From the NCBI GenBank assembly GCA_029531795.1, contig JAPEIS010000011.1, positions 2,232,001 through 2,296,000 on the forward strand: a DNA stretch of 64,000 nt, in the 5' to 3' direction. The notes beneath the pieces were generated by a model. That model saw only the letters and a program-made list of their open reading frames with translations, was not told the DNA's origin and did not search any database. The stretch's first letter is position 1; each line of letters begins with the position of its first letter. The position numbers and the translations under genes were made by a program. This DNA comes from Sclerotinia nivalis (taxonomy: Eukaryota > Ascomycota > Leotiomycetes > Helotiales > Sclerotiniaceae). Positions 44,244-57,700 of this stretch are shown piece by piece.

Positions 44244-46467
44244 ATGGCCGGCGCCATTCCCACTCTCCTGGTGGGAGTTCTCACTGCCATTGGAACAAAT
44301 CTTGGCTCATCTGAAGGCCTCAGTAGAAGGACTATCATAGCTATTCCTTTATCCGTGGCCTGCCTTGCAAGTTTCTGGGAATATCAGGTGACTAAGATTG
44401 TCCCTGAGCCTTATTTGGTATATTCCTCTTCAGTATCACCTCGGTTTGATACAATTGCTCACGAAATCTAGGATGAGGTATTTCATATACCACAAGCGCA
44501 AGCATATTGCAGATGGGATTATGGGATTTGGGATCCAAAACTCACTACACCGCCCGGATTGTATGACCTTTAGACTATATCATATGATGAACATCACTAA
44601 TTGAATATAGATATTGGTGGAGTCACCTTTTGAGCATAGTCTCTGGTTACACAATATGCGACGCACATTTCCTCCGAGTAACAAATGTTATTGCCCTTAC
44701 ATTCATTATGATGCTTGCCTGGGAATGTCGAAGCCTTATTATTCGAGCCGGAGTTGCAAATCGCATAGATCAAGTCCCTAAGTTGAGATCTGTGGATTCA
44801 TTACATACCGCCGTGAACATTGCCCTATTCCCCCCTCTCTTTTTCTTCTCTGGATTGTATTATACAGATGTACTATCTACTTGTGTGGTTTTATACCTGT
44901 ATAAACAATTTCTTGAGCAAGCAGAAATCAAGAAACTTAAGAAGCCGCGGAAAAATGGGGGATGGTTTTATCTTTGTGGTATATTGGCTTTATGTATGAG
45001 ACAGACAAATATATTTTGGGTTGCCATATTCTTAGGAGGAATGGAAGCTATAAGGACGATGAAGGAGATATATCGTCTTACTGCTCCTTCTTTTAAGGAT
45101 CCTGAAGCACCATCACAGGAGGAGTTGAAAGAATTCTGTGACCTTGCGAAATCGGAGCATCCACATGATCCGCCTGTCCATGCTGCTGGCCTTGAAGGTA
45201 ATTGCTTATTATATTCAGCTTCGCCTGCTGCTCCAACTTACTTTACCCTATCCAACAGAGCTAACAGCCTCCAGATCTTCTCCTCACACCTCTTTCAATC
45301 CTCTGGACTGCCATAGATCGTCTCCCAACTATCCTCCTCCGCTTAATTCCCCACATCTTACTTCTCATGACCTTCGGTATCTTCGTCTTCATCAACGGTG
45401 GCGTCGTCCTAGGCGATAAATCAAACCACGTTGCCACCATACACCTCCCACAACTTCTTTACCTCTGGCCCTTCATCACCTTCTTTTCCTTCCCGCTGCT
45501 ACTTCCAGCTCTTTTCTCATTCCTCTCATCTCCCATCGACAATCTTCTCCATCCATCCAAATTCCTCACTTCCCCTCTCAACGCCCAGATCCGCGCTCTA
45601 ATAACCCTCGGCCTCATGCTAGCCTCCTTACTCGGATCCCTCATAATCATAAAATACAACACGATAATCCATCCATTCACCCTAGCCGACAACCGACACT
45701 ACATATTCTACGTATTCCGGTACACGATCCTACGACACCCACTTATACGCTATCTCCTCGCTCCCATCTACATCTTCTGTTTTTATCTAATTGTCAGAAC
45801 TCTCTCCGGACGCTCATCGTCATCCACTTCCTCATCATCCACTCCCGACCCACCAAACCAAATCCCCATTTCCCCGGAAATGCAACATCTCCACTTCCTC
45901 GCCTCGTTCGAAAATCCAATGCGAAAAGACGCTTCATTCCATCTTCTATGCGCTCGCGATGAAAAATATAGGCTTAAACCCCACCACGACGCATCCCCAC
46001 CACCCCCACCTCCTTCATCAACATACCCCAACCCCAAACCCACCACACCATCAAAACCCCGCCCAGACCTCCCCCAACTCCCCACCACACCCCTCTCAAC
46101 CTACCTCCTCCTCCTCCTCACCACATCCCTCTCCCTCATAACCGCCCCCCTCGTCGAACCCCGCTATTTCATCCTCCCCTTCATATTCCTCCGTTTACAC
46201 ATCCCAACTCTAACTTCTGCCCCCTCCCACTCATACACTTTACCCCTCTCCAGCAAAACCCCCTTCTCCGAATCCCCATTCTGTAAATCCGACGCGGAAA
46301 CTACACCCTGGTATCGCGTCCAAATTTGCGGTGAAGAGAGGGATGTGCGTTTATATGCGGAGACGATTTGGTATCTATTCATTAATGCGGTTACCGGGTA
46401 TGTGTTTTTGTATCGGGGGTTTGAGTGGGTGCAGGAAGGGGGGAGGGTGCAGAGGTTTATGTGGTGA
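44244..46467 (+). CDS. ALG10: Dol-P-Glc:Glc2Man9GlcNAc2-PP-Dol alpha-1,2-glucosyltransferase (ALG10/DIE2), 680 aa
   Basis: ALG10 adds the third and last glucose to the dolichol-linked N-glycan precursor in the ER membrane, which allows efficient oligosaccharide transfer to proteins. Exons are 44244-44417, 44472-44560, 44611-45197 and 45275-46467, all in frame, totalling 681 codons with the stop. Family signatures are [13 protein letters not shown] (residue 59 on), [28 protein letters not shown], and [21 protein letters not shown] (exon 4). Many hydrophobic segments fit the multi-pass topology. A Ser/Pro-rich insert (about 490-560) is low complexity and probably a loop. The C-terminal REYF-like block reads [11 protein letters not shown], as in the family. 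Confidence 0.93.
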
Positions 46468-47329
46468 GTTGATGTTTTGATATTGTGGGGAGGAGAGGAG
46501 GTATTTGAATTAGTTCAGTTCAGTTGGGTTGGGGTTTTGTTTTGTTTTATGAAGGAGATGGATAGATCTCTTAAAAGAGTGTGCGTAGGAATAAGGTAAA
46601 TGGAGCAGGGAGATGATGAGATATGGGGATGTTGGAGGGTGCGATGAATTGAGATGACACAGATACCATGTATATCATCTGCATTTGTTATATTAGAATG
46701 TATATATGTTTGTAGATATCTCACTCAAAAGTTCCATGCCATCCCATCTCATTCCCTTCCCATACTCCCCTCTCCCTGTCGACAGTGTATCCCCTTCCAG
46801 CGCTCACTCACTCACTCACACAATTCACTGCATCATTTCATCAAAATAATATATATTAATATTTATTTTCAACTACATTCTTCATTTTATACCTATAGAT
46901 ATAGATATTTGTCTCTTCAAAGTCTCCAAGTTCAATCTCGGATAAGACAAACAGTACTCTCACCCATCCAATATTCATCCCATTCCATTCCATATATTTG
47001 TCATGATATAAAGTGACGTGCTATGCGATGTAATATGCCGATCCCGTCCAGTTCCAGTTCCGCTCCATACCCCTTCCATTTCCATTTCCATTCCCGTGTC
47101 GCCAACGCCAATGCCAGCTAGGCAGTAAACAGTAGAGTAACTCCAATCTCAACCTTATAAGGGTCGCCGCGAGATTATAGCTTTTCCTCGTATAGTTTAG
47201 TCAATATTCGTATCCATCTTCTCAAATCCACGTATTATCGCTCATCCATCTCATTACGCCTTCGAAATTTCTCGCACGCAAATATATTAATATCAACCGC
47301 CTTTCGTCTTTTCACGCCTCATCCCTCCC
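46468..47329. other. Intergenic stretch between ALG10 and the gene at 47330
   Basis: No gene seen. It should hold the 3' regions of the two convergent flanking genes and several CCATTTCCATTCC-type low-complexity tracts near 47045-47100. Confidence 0.5.
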
Positions 47330-47953
47330 TCACAAACTCAAGCGATCCAAACTCATTTCGCCCCCGCTCCTTCTCCTCCTCACCACCCCAAGCTGGAAAT
47401 ATCTCTCCTCTCCCCCTTGTGTACGACCCCCAATATACCATTTTTCCTTCCCCATCACATCTCTGAATCCTTCCGAACTACTATCGCTCCCCCTTCTATC
47501 TGCCGATGTTTTGAAACGGCCATATTTATTCGTGTGAGTATATGAAGTATTTCCATTCCCACCCTGATTCATATTCGAATTCGAACTTGTCGGTGGAGAA
47601 ATGGGATTCGTTGTATTGGGATTCGAACTCGCATTTTGGTTTTGGTTTAGATAACTCGATGCACCGGGACTAGGACTCGAATCATAACTTCCTATTGGAC
47701 TACTTCCACTATTCGTCAGAGTGCGATCGATTCCTCGTAAGGCATTGGATGTAGCGTTTGATTTTGTGCTCGTACTTATTTGACGTGGTTGTGAGGGTGT
47801 GGATTGTGAATGTGAATGTGAATGTGTGTGAGGTTTTTGATGCGAGGATGAAGAGGTGTTGCTTATGATCGGGGTAGAGGAGAGTTGGGAGGAACGGAAG
47901 GCGGCGAGGAAGTTTGAGAAGAACGGGCGGGATTGTTGGGTTGGGGGTGGCAT
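47330..47953 (-). CDS. Conserved fungal hypothetical protein, 207 aa
   Basis: A 207-aa single-exon frame with ATG at 47953. The first 150 residues are disordered, with His/Ser and Asn-rich tracts. The C-terminus (about 160-207) is ordered and conserved-looking: MGKEKWYIGGRTQGGEERYF, then a run of Arg (RRRRS) and a SLDRLSL end. I associate this C-terminal motif with a widespread uncharacterised ascomycete protein. Its function is unknown; phosphorylation of the RRRRS site is possible but not shown. Confidence 0.6.
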   Translation of the reverse strand: MPPPTQQSRPFFSNFLAAFRSSQLSSTPIISNTSSSSHQKPHTHSHSHSQSTPSQPRQISTSTKSNATSNALRGIDRTLTNSGSSPIGSYDSSPSPGASSYLNQNQNASSNPNTTNPISPPTSSNSNMNQGGNGNTSYTHTNKYGRFKTSADRRGSDSSSEGFRDVMGKEKWYIGGRTQGGEERYFQLGVVRRRRSGGEMSLDRLSL

Positions 47954-49961
47954 TTTTGGGATGGAGCGTAGTTAGGTTGTGTGATGGTGAGGTTGAGATG
48001 AAGGTCTCTGTGTTCTGTTGATGGTTTGAGCGACTTATAAGGAGTTGCCGTCCGATGTGAATGGATGTACGGTTCTGATTTATCCAATACAAATGCGGCT
48101 ATTGGTAGGAAAGGAGGTTGTGGATCATGTATTTCATGCGTGGAGGGGAATGATGGGACGATGCAATGTATGGAGGCAAAACCGCTTAAGCACTGTTAAT
48201 CCGTCCAAGCGGATTTATGGATCTCAAGGTAGTTTTAATGTGGATTCCTTTCCTATTTGAATTCGCGCATATGATGGATGAAGTGGCAGATGTGTTGTTA
48301 AAACGGTTAACAAGTAAATCTTTGAGATGGAGGGCTTTTGTCGGATTTAAAGATATCTGATGAAGGTCGTCAAATTTCGGGTGCACTCGGCTCTTGCACT
48401 TCTTGGTATTCCTGGTACTCCTTGTCTGATTATACTTATGGCTTGATTCCAAAAATTGGTTAGTACTCCGTAATTTGATATTCATACATTTATTTCTATG
48501 TTAATAAGTGGAAAATGGATATCGGCATGAAACGAATCGCAACTACTGCACGGAATAGTTTGGACGGTTGAAAAGTCCACGGACTTTCTTGAATGTTAAT
48601 AGAGAAAATGATCGAGATCGGAAATAAGCGGGATGTTGTTTTGGTTTGATCGGATGCATGCAGATTATGCGGGAGATTAACACACAAGGAGAGCTTACCT
48701 ATGACATAAAAGTAACGAAGCGGGGACGAATTAAAAAACATTAATGAAAAGGATGAAAGTAACACAAAATATTGGGGTAAATAAATCTTATGGCTATTTC
48801 TGTTGAAGATATCAAATCAACGTGTAGTTCAGCTCATTTCTTGAGAATGATAACGATATCACTCACGGATTCAACAAAAGACCATTCAAAGTACAACATG
48901 ATCGTATGTAATGAAAGGAAGAACAATGTGATTGTTGAAGAAAAGAACCCCCTTCATTGGAATATCGGACCCAAGAATTCGGTCTATTGGAACAAACTTT
49001 CTGGTATCAGCTTCTCGGGACAAGATGTGGATGGGGATGGAGAAGGGGTAAAGACTCAAAGAGCCATTTATCGGACGAAAGGGTTGATTTAGGATTTTGC
49101 GGCTCTTAAAAGTCTTGTGAGAGATCAACGATCACGCTCAAATAATTTCGTTGAAGCATCATCACATGAAGATATAAATGATAATCATCCAGCTCGAATG
49201 TCTCGATCAAAAATTATGTGATCTCTTTTGTTCAGTCCAACCCGGTTCGAGATCCTGAGTAGATATAAGAACTAATTGCAAAACTCATTCATTTCATGGC
49301 GTCTTTGGACAGCTTCATTCAATATCTGGTGCTAAAGGGCTTTTAATGGAATTTCATCGCCTGTGGTTATATCAAAAGGGATAGAACAACTTTGAGAAGG
49401 ACAATTAATGAAAAGGAAGTGATATCAATGATGTTACCAGCATATGGGAGTGCCTCTTCAAAAAGATTTCAGCTCTGGCAAGGACATTTTTCGAGTAAAA
49501 AGGTCCAAAATAATATAATTTTGATTGGAGACAAATCCAAGGTAAAGGAATCGCTTGTTTGGATAGGGGAGAGAGCGCGCAGCAGACGGACAAGAATCTG
49601 TTTCTGTAATCCACTTTGGAATAAATTTATGTGAAGAATATAATATAACTGTATTTTCACTACTCTATAGTCGTTGACTTCATTAAAATTCAAAATAAAT
49701 AAAGTAACACCTTTTTCCAGCGTATCTTTATTTTCATGGTTTTGGTTTTGAAATTCGTAAGGTAGTTCTCAAGGACTCGAAAATCAACGGAGACCTTGTT
49801 GTATCACGACCTACGACGACCAAAATTGATGTTGATTATGTAATACAGCCTGAGGCCAGAATAATTCTTCCGACCAACCCCGATAAACATTCTCAGTCAA
49901 GAATATATCCTCAACTTCAAGACTACCATTTATCCACTATCTACGCATTCTCCTCTTCAAA
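47954..49961. other. Long intergenic stretch, no supported gene
   Basis: Two kilobases with only short frames (for example 48790-49092 and 49392-49634) that lack family features. The left part is likely the promoter of the gene at 47953, the right part that of QCR10. Confidence 0.5.
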
Positions 49962-50853
49962 ATGGGCGATGTAAGTATCTCTTACAGTTAGCAATTGTTT
50001 GGCACATTTCACTAACGAGATTTGCGATTCCAGTACCATCCTTCCACAGGTGTCACAAACGTGGGAAAGGGACCTATCTCTTACTCAACATACAAATCTC
50101 CCTATGGACCCAAGTACGATGCGCAATATCTCATGGAAGGGATGAGATACTGATTGGCCTATAGATATAAGATTCAACCAAACTTTGCTGGATGGACTCC
50201 AAAGACAGCTACTAGGGTGTAGGTAGATTTTCTTTGGATGGGCGCGTGGATGGGCGCGTGGATGGGCGCGAAGTCCCTACATGAGCCGTCTATACATCAG
50301 GACCACGATACTATACATCTGCATTGGGGGAATCTATCATTTTTCAGAATGGAATTGAGTTATGAACTTAGCTAATAATGGCATATAGTGGCCTTACTTT
50401 AGCAGGATTCGGTGCTTCAGCCGGATTCTTCGCTCTTTTCTTCTTCTCCGACATCCCTAAAGTACGAAACGATATCATGGTTGTAAGTTGGCACATTAGC
50501 TATCTTACGGTATTATTGCTCATGGTTAAACAGAAAATCCCAATTATCGGTGACCGGTGGAGAAGGGAAGTTCCTGCATCAGACAACGTACGTTTATTTT
50601 TCTTTATGCTACATCATTGGAATCGGTATCGGACTTCTAGGCTGGAATGAAAGTCCATGGGGTGACACATCTGTTGGACTTTGGAATTGCTCTCCATAAT
50701 CCGAAGGACCCAATGCCACTAGTGTACATTGGTTGCTTCCTTCCAAGATCTCCTTTAATGGAACCGAGTTCTCGACTACAATATAAAACTCCACACCAGT
50801 TACATATCATTTACTCATTCATCAAACTAATATTGTTTTTCTAGCCTTTCTAG
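49962..50853 (+). CDS. QCR10: Ubiquinol-cytochrome c reductase subunit 10 (complex III), six exons, 99 aa
   Basis: QCR10 is a small single-helix accessory subunit of mitochondrial complex III that helps hold the Rieske protein. The gene is split into tiny exons: 49962-49970, 50034-50113, 50165-50218, 50389-50482, 50534-50587 and 50845-50853. Together they make 99 aa and end in the family's DNPF. Diagnostic pieces are YGPKYKIQPNFAGWTPKTAT (exons 2-3), a glycine-rich helix (LAGFGASAGFFALFFF), SDIPKVRNDIM, and KIPIIGDRWRREVPASDN. The first exon holds three codons and the last only Pro-Phe-stop, reached after a 257-nt intron, so automatic gene finders may miss both ends. Confidence 0.88.
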
Positions 50854-51508
50854 TGTTTTTGCTACTGTTGGTTGCTTGGGTAGGGAGGATGGAGTGAAGA
50901 CAAAAAGCGCATGGGAGACAAAACACCAGACTGTACAAAAGAGATTATATGAAATAAATTTCACATTCACAATCCTCATATCTCCATTTTACTACCCCAT
51001 GTAACATGTATCGTTTAGAATCATGTAAGACATAATTTTATAATTTGGCAACTCTAAAAGTTTATAACATTGTTATTCTTGAAGTTCTCGAATCTTCCAA
51101 ATTCAGAATTACCAATCCATATCCAACCCTATCGCGAGGCTGACATTTATCATCTCCAATAATATTCAATATATATCAACAACTCACTATACACAACCTA
51201 CTTCTCTTCTAAACTATTCCTACCCAATATGTTCTAATAACACAATCCTTTAATATCCTAATATGCGTCGGGATAAATTTCCACGATATTCTCAACATAG
51301 TACAGCCCTCTTGTGAGACAAGGCTGAGATTACACATATCAAACGCAACGTGTAGACGAACAAAGAATCTATAATTACAAACATCTCACTTGTAAACAAA
51401 CGCCGCAGCTAGGTGCTAATAGTTCCATAGTCTGCACGATTTTGTTCACAGACTCTCAAACTCTCAAACTCTTCATCGGTCCAATTACCAACATAGTGAG
51501 GTGGCATC
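50854..51508. other. Intergenic stretch between QCR10 and CHIP
   Basis: AT-rich, no gene. Presumably the QCR10 3' end and CHIP promoter. Confidence 0.5.
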
Positions 51509-52649
51509 ATGGCAGGATCCGATCTTCCTCAAGATCCGCAAAAAGCTCTGGAATTTAAGAAAAGGGGAAATGATCACTTCCAATCGGGAAATTATGAGGC
51601 TGCGGAACAGTTGTATAGTAAAGCGTTAGTTTATCTTCCCGATTTATTCTCCTTATCTTGCACACTTCGATTCCCTTAACCACTCACTCTCTTGACCACT
51701 CCTCTTCCCAACCATGCCCATACCAGCTCTAGTGTAATTATCCTAACTAATACACCAACTCAGTATATCCCTCGACCCTCTAAACCCCATCCTGCACACA
51801 AACCACTCCAAAGCCCTCCTGAAACTCGCCCGCTACCCCGAAGCAATCGCCTCTTCCGAATCAGCCATAGCCATCGTCTCCTCATCCCCTGTAAACAGCG
51901 TATGCATGAAAGCCTACTTCACCATCGCACAAGCATACCACGCAATGCACGAATATGTAAAAGCGCTTCAAGCAGTGGAAAAGGCGAGGGAATATTGTAT
52001 AAAGGATATGCCGATTGGAGGAAAGGGTTTGGTGGGGAGTGGGAAGAGTTTACCGAATATATTGGAGTTGGGTTTGAGGTGTAGGAAGGAGGGGTGGGAG
52101 GTGAGGGAGGAGAAGAGGAGGAGGGAACGAGGAGGTTTGTGTGAGGAGGTTGTGGGGTTGATGAGGAGGGAGGCAGGGATACGGGGAGTGGGTGATGATA
52201 TGGATGTGGATGCGAACGGGCGTTCGAATGATAGTGAGGGCGTCAAAGAAGAATGGAAGAGAAAGATTGAAGAAGTAGAGAGGGTATTCAAATTGGTTGA
52301 AACACAGGGCAAAGATGGGAGGAGGAGAGAAATGCCTGATTGGGCTATTGATGGGATAAGTTTTAATGTCATGAGTGATCCCGTTATGGTATGTTTTTAC
52401 CATTTTTTTTCATTTCCACTATCTCATCTCATCCATGTCCGTCTCACATCTCTCACCTCAACTAACAAACCCCAGACCAAAACAGGCCAATCATATGAGC
52501 GCACAAGTATCCTCCAACATCTCGAAAGAAGCAATACAGATCCTCTAACAAGAGAACCACTCATCCCAAGTGATTTACGACCAAATTTAGGACTGAGACA
52601 TGCCATTGAGGAGTTTTTGGATGAGAATGGATGGGCTGTTGAGTGGTGA
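51509..52649 (+). CDS. CHIP-type E3 ubiquitin ligase (TPR plus U-box), three exons, 304 aa
   Basis: CHIP (STUB1) binds the C-terminal EEVD tails of Hsp70/Hsp90 through TPRs and ubiquitinates bound clients through a U-box. Exons are 51509-51624, 51764-52388 and 52476-52649. The joins keep frame and give 304 aa, the normal size for CHIP (about 300). TPRs occupy about residues 10-110 (KKRGNDHFQSGNYEAAEQLY, then HTNHSKALLKLARYPEAI). A charged helical hairpin follows (about 140-225). The U-box is at about 230-300: WAIDGISFNVMSDPVM, SYERTSILQHL, DPLTREPLIPSDLRPN and the AIEEFLDENGW end. A broken-up acidic insert (DDMDVD) is unusual. Confidence 0.9.
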
Positions 52650-54289
52650 TTGGAAGCAAGGAGTGGGAGACTGGATTTGAAATTAATGAGCGAGCGGCGA
52701 GTGTAGCATTAGCATAGCTTGCCTTGCCTTACCTGTTTATAGCAATTCTTCTCTTGAATCTTTTCTTTTCTCTTCTTAAATTACTTTTTAGCTCATTGGT
52801 TAATAAATAGGGAAAGGAAAGGAAAGGAAAGGAAAGATAAGGCATGACATGACATCACACGGAGTTCAGGTTAGGGTTAAATGATTTGATGTGAATTTGA
52901 ATTTAATCGATTTAAGCGAGCGAGAAAGAGCTAAAAAGCGATATTATAATAGTTTTGAAGATAGGGAGGGAATAACATTCTACCTCAAAAAATTTGGGGG
53001 CTTTTGTTTTTCTTTTTTTTTTCTTTTTTTTTTTTTGGAGACTTACAGGCTTTGATATGTTTATTCGTTGGGTTGGTGGGGATCAAATATAAATATGAGA
53101 AATGAGAAATTCCCCGTGAGTTGTGAGTTGTGAGTTGTGAGGAAAGAACACAGAGGCAAATAAAGCAATTGTAAGTTAAGAAATCGAGGAGAGATCTAGG
53201 CGGGAGTTATGTATCTATGTATCTATTAGATAGGTATGATTTACTTTAAATCTGGCTTGAATTGGTAAGACTCCTGAGACTCCGGATTAGTGGGTTGGTA
53301 TTTGTGTAATTGTGTTTATTATACTCGAGTACGACCTGGCGGATTCCTGGGTGTAAAGTTTGTATTTGGTTTTTTGTATGAATAGATGGATAATAAATGG
53401 AATGGGATGGGATGGGATGGGATGGGACGGGATGGGATGGGATGGGATGGGATGGGATGGGATGGGATGGGATGGGATAGGATATGAAATAGGATGTGAA
53501 ATAAGATATGGATGTATAAGTTTCTTTCTTAATTTATTTGATGTAAGGTTAGTAGCGTTTTCGTTCACAAATGGATCGATCAGTCTACTCTCTTGATGGG
53601 AGGAAGGATTAAAAGTTTAGGATTTAGGATTTAGGATGCAGGGTTGGTGTTGTGAGGTGAAGAGTGATGTGAGGTAGGTATAGGAGGTATAGTGGAGTAT
53701 GTAGTCTTGGTATTGCTGGTGTCGAAAGGTAGGGCGAGGGTGGGTGAGGTTATGGGGGAGAAGTATTGGGAGAGAAGTATTGGGAGAGAAGCATTAAATA
53801 TGGATTTTAGTTGTGGAGTGGATGTGGATATAAGGGACGGGGAAGAGAGAGAGAAAGGAAGACAATAACTTGTCAATCTATTCTGGGGATAGTACTCATT
53901 CCTATATCCATGATGTGAGTCTTCATGAGATGAGTATTAAAAGCTCGAAGCATTTTGGAATTGGTGTCATTGGTGATGAACTTTCTATCCCATGAGTCCA
54001 ATATCCGATTAGTCTTGTGAATTTGTCAGTGTAGCATGTTGGAGACACTGGGATTTTGTGTGAAAGTATTGAAAATAGTTTTGTTTTTCAAAAGAAGGTA
54101 TTGGAATAAGACCTGTACAATAATAACCTCCTTATAGATGTACCGTAAAAGAGAGGAAGGAAAAGAAGTCTTCTTCCTCTTCTAGAACTTAAAATGACAA
54201 ACCTTCATAAGAGCCTAGTTTATCCTTTTATTTTTGTCATAAAAGCGTACACAGTAAAGGTTTGAAAACAGAAATCCCATAAATAAACA
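52650..54289. other. Gene-poor stretch with simple repeats
   Basis: Contains GGAAA repeats (about 52810-52836), a long T/C-rich tract (about 52996-53037) and the GATGG array. Frames here come from the repeats or are short. Confidence 0.55.
53404..53478. repeat. GATGG pentanucleotide array, about 15 units
   Basis: Near-perfect head-to-tail GATGG/GGGAT units with one GACGG variant. Both strands look open because of the period, so frames here are not genes. Confidence 0.95.
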
Positions 54290-54766
54290 TCAGACATGTC
54301 CATCAGCTTCAAGCTTGCGAACCCCAAAAGATTCTGAGAGGTTGGAACTGAACGTGGATGGAAATGTTTGTACTTTACAATTGGAGGAAATATATTCAAG
54401 CGTGACGACCGCACTTTTGCCCTCCAATTTGAGAACACGGTCGGTGAATAGCGTATTCAAGGGCTTGTACCCATACACAAGAATAGAAGAAGCTTTTTGA
54501 ATTCTAAAGTGTCCATCAACGATAAATATTTGGGTGGCAACATTAAGACAACAGATGCGAAAGCCGCTTGTTGCAATCGCCCGAGGCCCATGACCAACAG
54601 AAGGGACGTCAATTTTTGGAGATTTTAGAATCATCAAACATGGTTTAGATGATAAGATATCCGAATGAATTGAAAAATTCATGAAAACCCAAGCGGTCAA
54701 TGTCATTGAGCCCGTAATTAGCTCCCCGTCAAGCCAAATCACCTGAATCGAGTGAATCCTATTCAT
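54290..54766 (-). CDS. Uncertain hypothetical protein, 158 aa
   Basis: A 158-aa frame from ATG 54766 with balanced composition and beta-strand-like alternation (for example FRICCLNVATQIFIVDGHFR). No family recognised, no introns needed, no signal peptide. It may be part of a larger decayed gene, since no coding neighbours were found. Confidence 0.3.
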   Translation of the reverse strand: MNRIHSIQVIWLDGELITGSMTLTAWVFMNFSIHSDILSSKPCLMILKSPKIDVPSVGHGPRAIATSGFRICCLNVATQIFIVDGHFRIQKASSILVYGYKPLNTLFTDRVLKLEGKSAVVTLEYISSNCKVQTFPSTFSSNLSESFGVRKLEADGHV

Positions 54767-57700
54767 TATAAAACAGGCCGCGGACTAAGTCATTTTGTCA
54801 ACAGATATATGAACCTAAAATATTCCCAGAGGAAATGGAGAATGACTCTGTAAAGACTTGAAGAGCTGGAATACGATCCATGGAATTCGTGGGCTTCAGC
54901 AGAGAGAACTCTGTCCTGGTATAAAGGCGCCAGTTAGCCTAACAATCAAATCTTAGCGAATTTTTAGGGGATTTATCTGCCCCGAGTTTTGACATTATTC
55001 CCAAATCTTATTCTAGGTGTCGCAATTCACAAACTATTACGCAATCACATTCCCGCATAAGCTCTTCTGTATGGAAATGCAAAAGTTGTGGAGAAAGCAG
55101 TATTCAATAAAACGCCCATGTTCGCGTCCACAGTGGTGCATGGTCGATGTGGTTCACGGCGGCAAGAGGATAACCCAAACGCACACCTAGCTATGACTGC
55201 GAATTGACAGTCGATGTGAAGGCGCTGCTATCATAAAGTGATGCCATTAAACGCTAAGCTCGGGACTGATCCAATGCTCAAAGAATAGAGCATATTCGGG
55301 ATCCGCCCCAGCAGTTGCAGCGATTGTGAGGTACGAACTGAAATAGAATTGAAATCCACCTTTGTTATATCTACCGGCTCAGTTCCTCAATCCTGCAAAT
55401 CACCTTATTAAATTCAAAGAGCACCAATCCATAAATAGCGTATATTCAGAGCCCCAATGAGACCGATAACAATAGCGTCTTGATATATTCTCGGAAGATT
55501 ATCCCAAGGATTGTTTGAATATGAGCTTTCAGACTCTCTATGGTTTCCGAACTTTCGTTTCACCCCAGTAATAGCTTAAGCGGTCATATATACTGACCAC
55601 TTGGCCCATTCGTCAACACCAGCTTGACTCCTGAACTCGTGGAACTTCCTGGGTCTCCAACATCACGTACTTTTCTTGGCTTTGAAGACTTTTTTTACAA
55701 CTCTGAAGTCATGGTGTTTATGGTGTTGGAGTGAATTGCATCCATGTTTATCCGTGAAGTCGATAGCATACTTCAGAGTGGGCTTGTCAGGGCGTCTAAC
55801 AGCATGACTTAGAAAGCTTAAATTAGCATGGACCATATTTTTGAATGGGATTAGTGGTGATTAATCGAAGAAAACTAATACCAGACATTTGACCGGAAGA
55901 ATCTAGTCAAAAAAATTCTATCGACATGGTTAAACGCTCTTTTCGCAAATTGACGTCACTGAATTTCCAGTCGTATTTTAGTATTCAGGCTCTATAATTT
56001 CTAAATATCAATTATTTCCAACGGTATCTATACATATGATATTGATCGCCAAAAGTTACAACAAATGCCTTGCGTATATTTCCATCACATAGATCACTTG
56101 AATCAATCTACATTCTATGTTGACGCTCAAATTTTTCTCCTTTGACTCCTTAATTCGAAATACATACACATCAGCGAGAGGACAACTAGCTAGTGATAAT
56201 GTTACGCTCTTGCCTATTTAGCGTTTTCGGGTCTTGTGAGGGTGTGAGGACGTGAGTATGCGGCCTCGTGAAAATGTCGTCGAGCCATTACCAGTTATGA
56301 TTACTCATGTTTGAGTAACGCAAAAGTGATACACCCCGCATCATGGCAGTCGGAATAAAGATCTGCATGTACATATCCAATGTCCGGATGATGATTCAAA
56401 TTCAAGTGGTTGGAATGGCGGTATGGGCATCAAAGCTAGCTATTTTTTTCGGCATCTCCATTGGCAACCACAAAATTCCTCGGTAAGTGGTCAAGATCGC
56501 GATTAACTAAGTGTATCGATATGAGATTTAACGCCCATATTTTCAATATTACGTACAGAATTGCATATTTCAATCCACCGTATTGTTACCAAATCTTTCT
56601 GATCCGTTTCTTTGGGACTTGATTCTCTCGACCAATATTTAGAGAGAGAATTATGGAGAGTAATTCTCCCGTGTAATACAAGATTGCTCTGTAGAACACG
56701 AGATTATCCCCGCCCCAACACAAAATCATCCAGTAAGACACTAATCAGGCCATCTAATACACGAGAACGCGTGATAATGCCGCAAAAACGTGGGGTTGCC
56801 CAGCCCCATGTCGCACAAAAGTCCCTTTTTACACTGCATTTCCTTGGAAGTCTTGGCATGTAGTACATCCTGCAGGTAGTTCAAAGTATGCAATGTGCGA
56901 GCCAACGAGAGTTGCTTTGTGACTTTTTTATATCACAGGGGCGAAGGGATTTCTGGCTACCTCGTTAGTACAGAAATGTTAGGGAGTAGTGAAGCAAGCA
57001 GTGATAGAGATCTGGAAATGGGGAGGGGGAAAAGTCTCCATTGGAAATGGACATCAATTATTCAACATCTTCCTTTCTAAGGTCACATATATCCGGATGT
57101 GGAATAGACAAACTAATTTCTTCATTCCTTATATGGCCTCACTACACAATTTACTTAGTACATCCAGCAAGTTCCTTTGATTCTAACTTGCACAATGATC
57201 CCTATCACGGATTTTGATTTCGGATAAAGAAGTTGTACACCTACAACCATTCTATGCGTTTTTCAGTACTTTCAATATCAGACTTTCAATATCAGACTAA
57301 AAACCGAAGAGATGAATGATGTATAAGGAATCTAAGAATATATCTGGAATAGCTAATATAAAATTCCTCAGTGTTCATATCAATTTACTTGCACAGACTA
57401 AGCCTGTGAATTGAATCATAACCATAATATAATGAGGAAAAAAAGTTCATATACTTCTAGTATAGATCAGAAGAAAGGGATATATTAAGTAATAGTTTTG
57501 AACTGCATCTAACAGTACTTTTCTTTGAGGCAGAATTCATGGTATATGTTCACAGATGATGGATGACAGATGACGCTACTACCCATTGTATATGCATAGG
57601 GCAAAGTTTGAGAATCCTTAACAGAGCACAAGAATCTATATGTACAAGAAGATTTTCTTAAAGTTTTGTCTTACTAAGTACTTCCGCACTGAACAAAGAA

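Noticed and set aside
45783..46088. Gly-rich minus-strand frame
   Set aside because: Antisense to the Pro/Ser-rich loop of ALG10.
48790..49634. Small plus-strand frames (100 and 80 aa)
   Set aside because: No family features, no supporting splice sites or neighbours; treated as chance.
53287..53596. Open frames on both strands through the pentanucleotide array
   Set aside because: A 5-bp period stays open by itself; no protein features outside the repeat.
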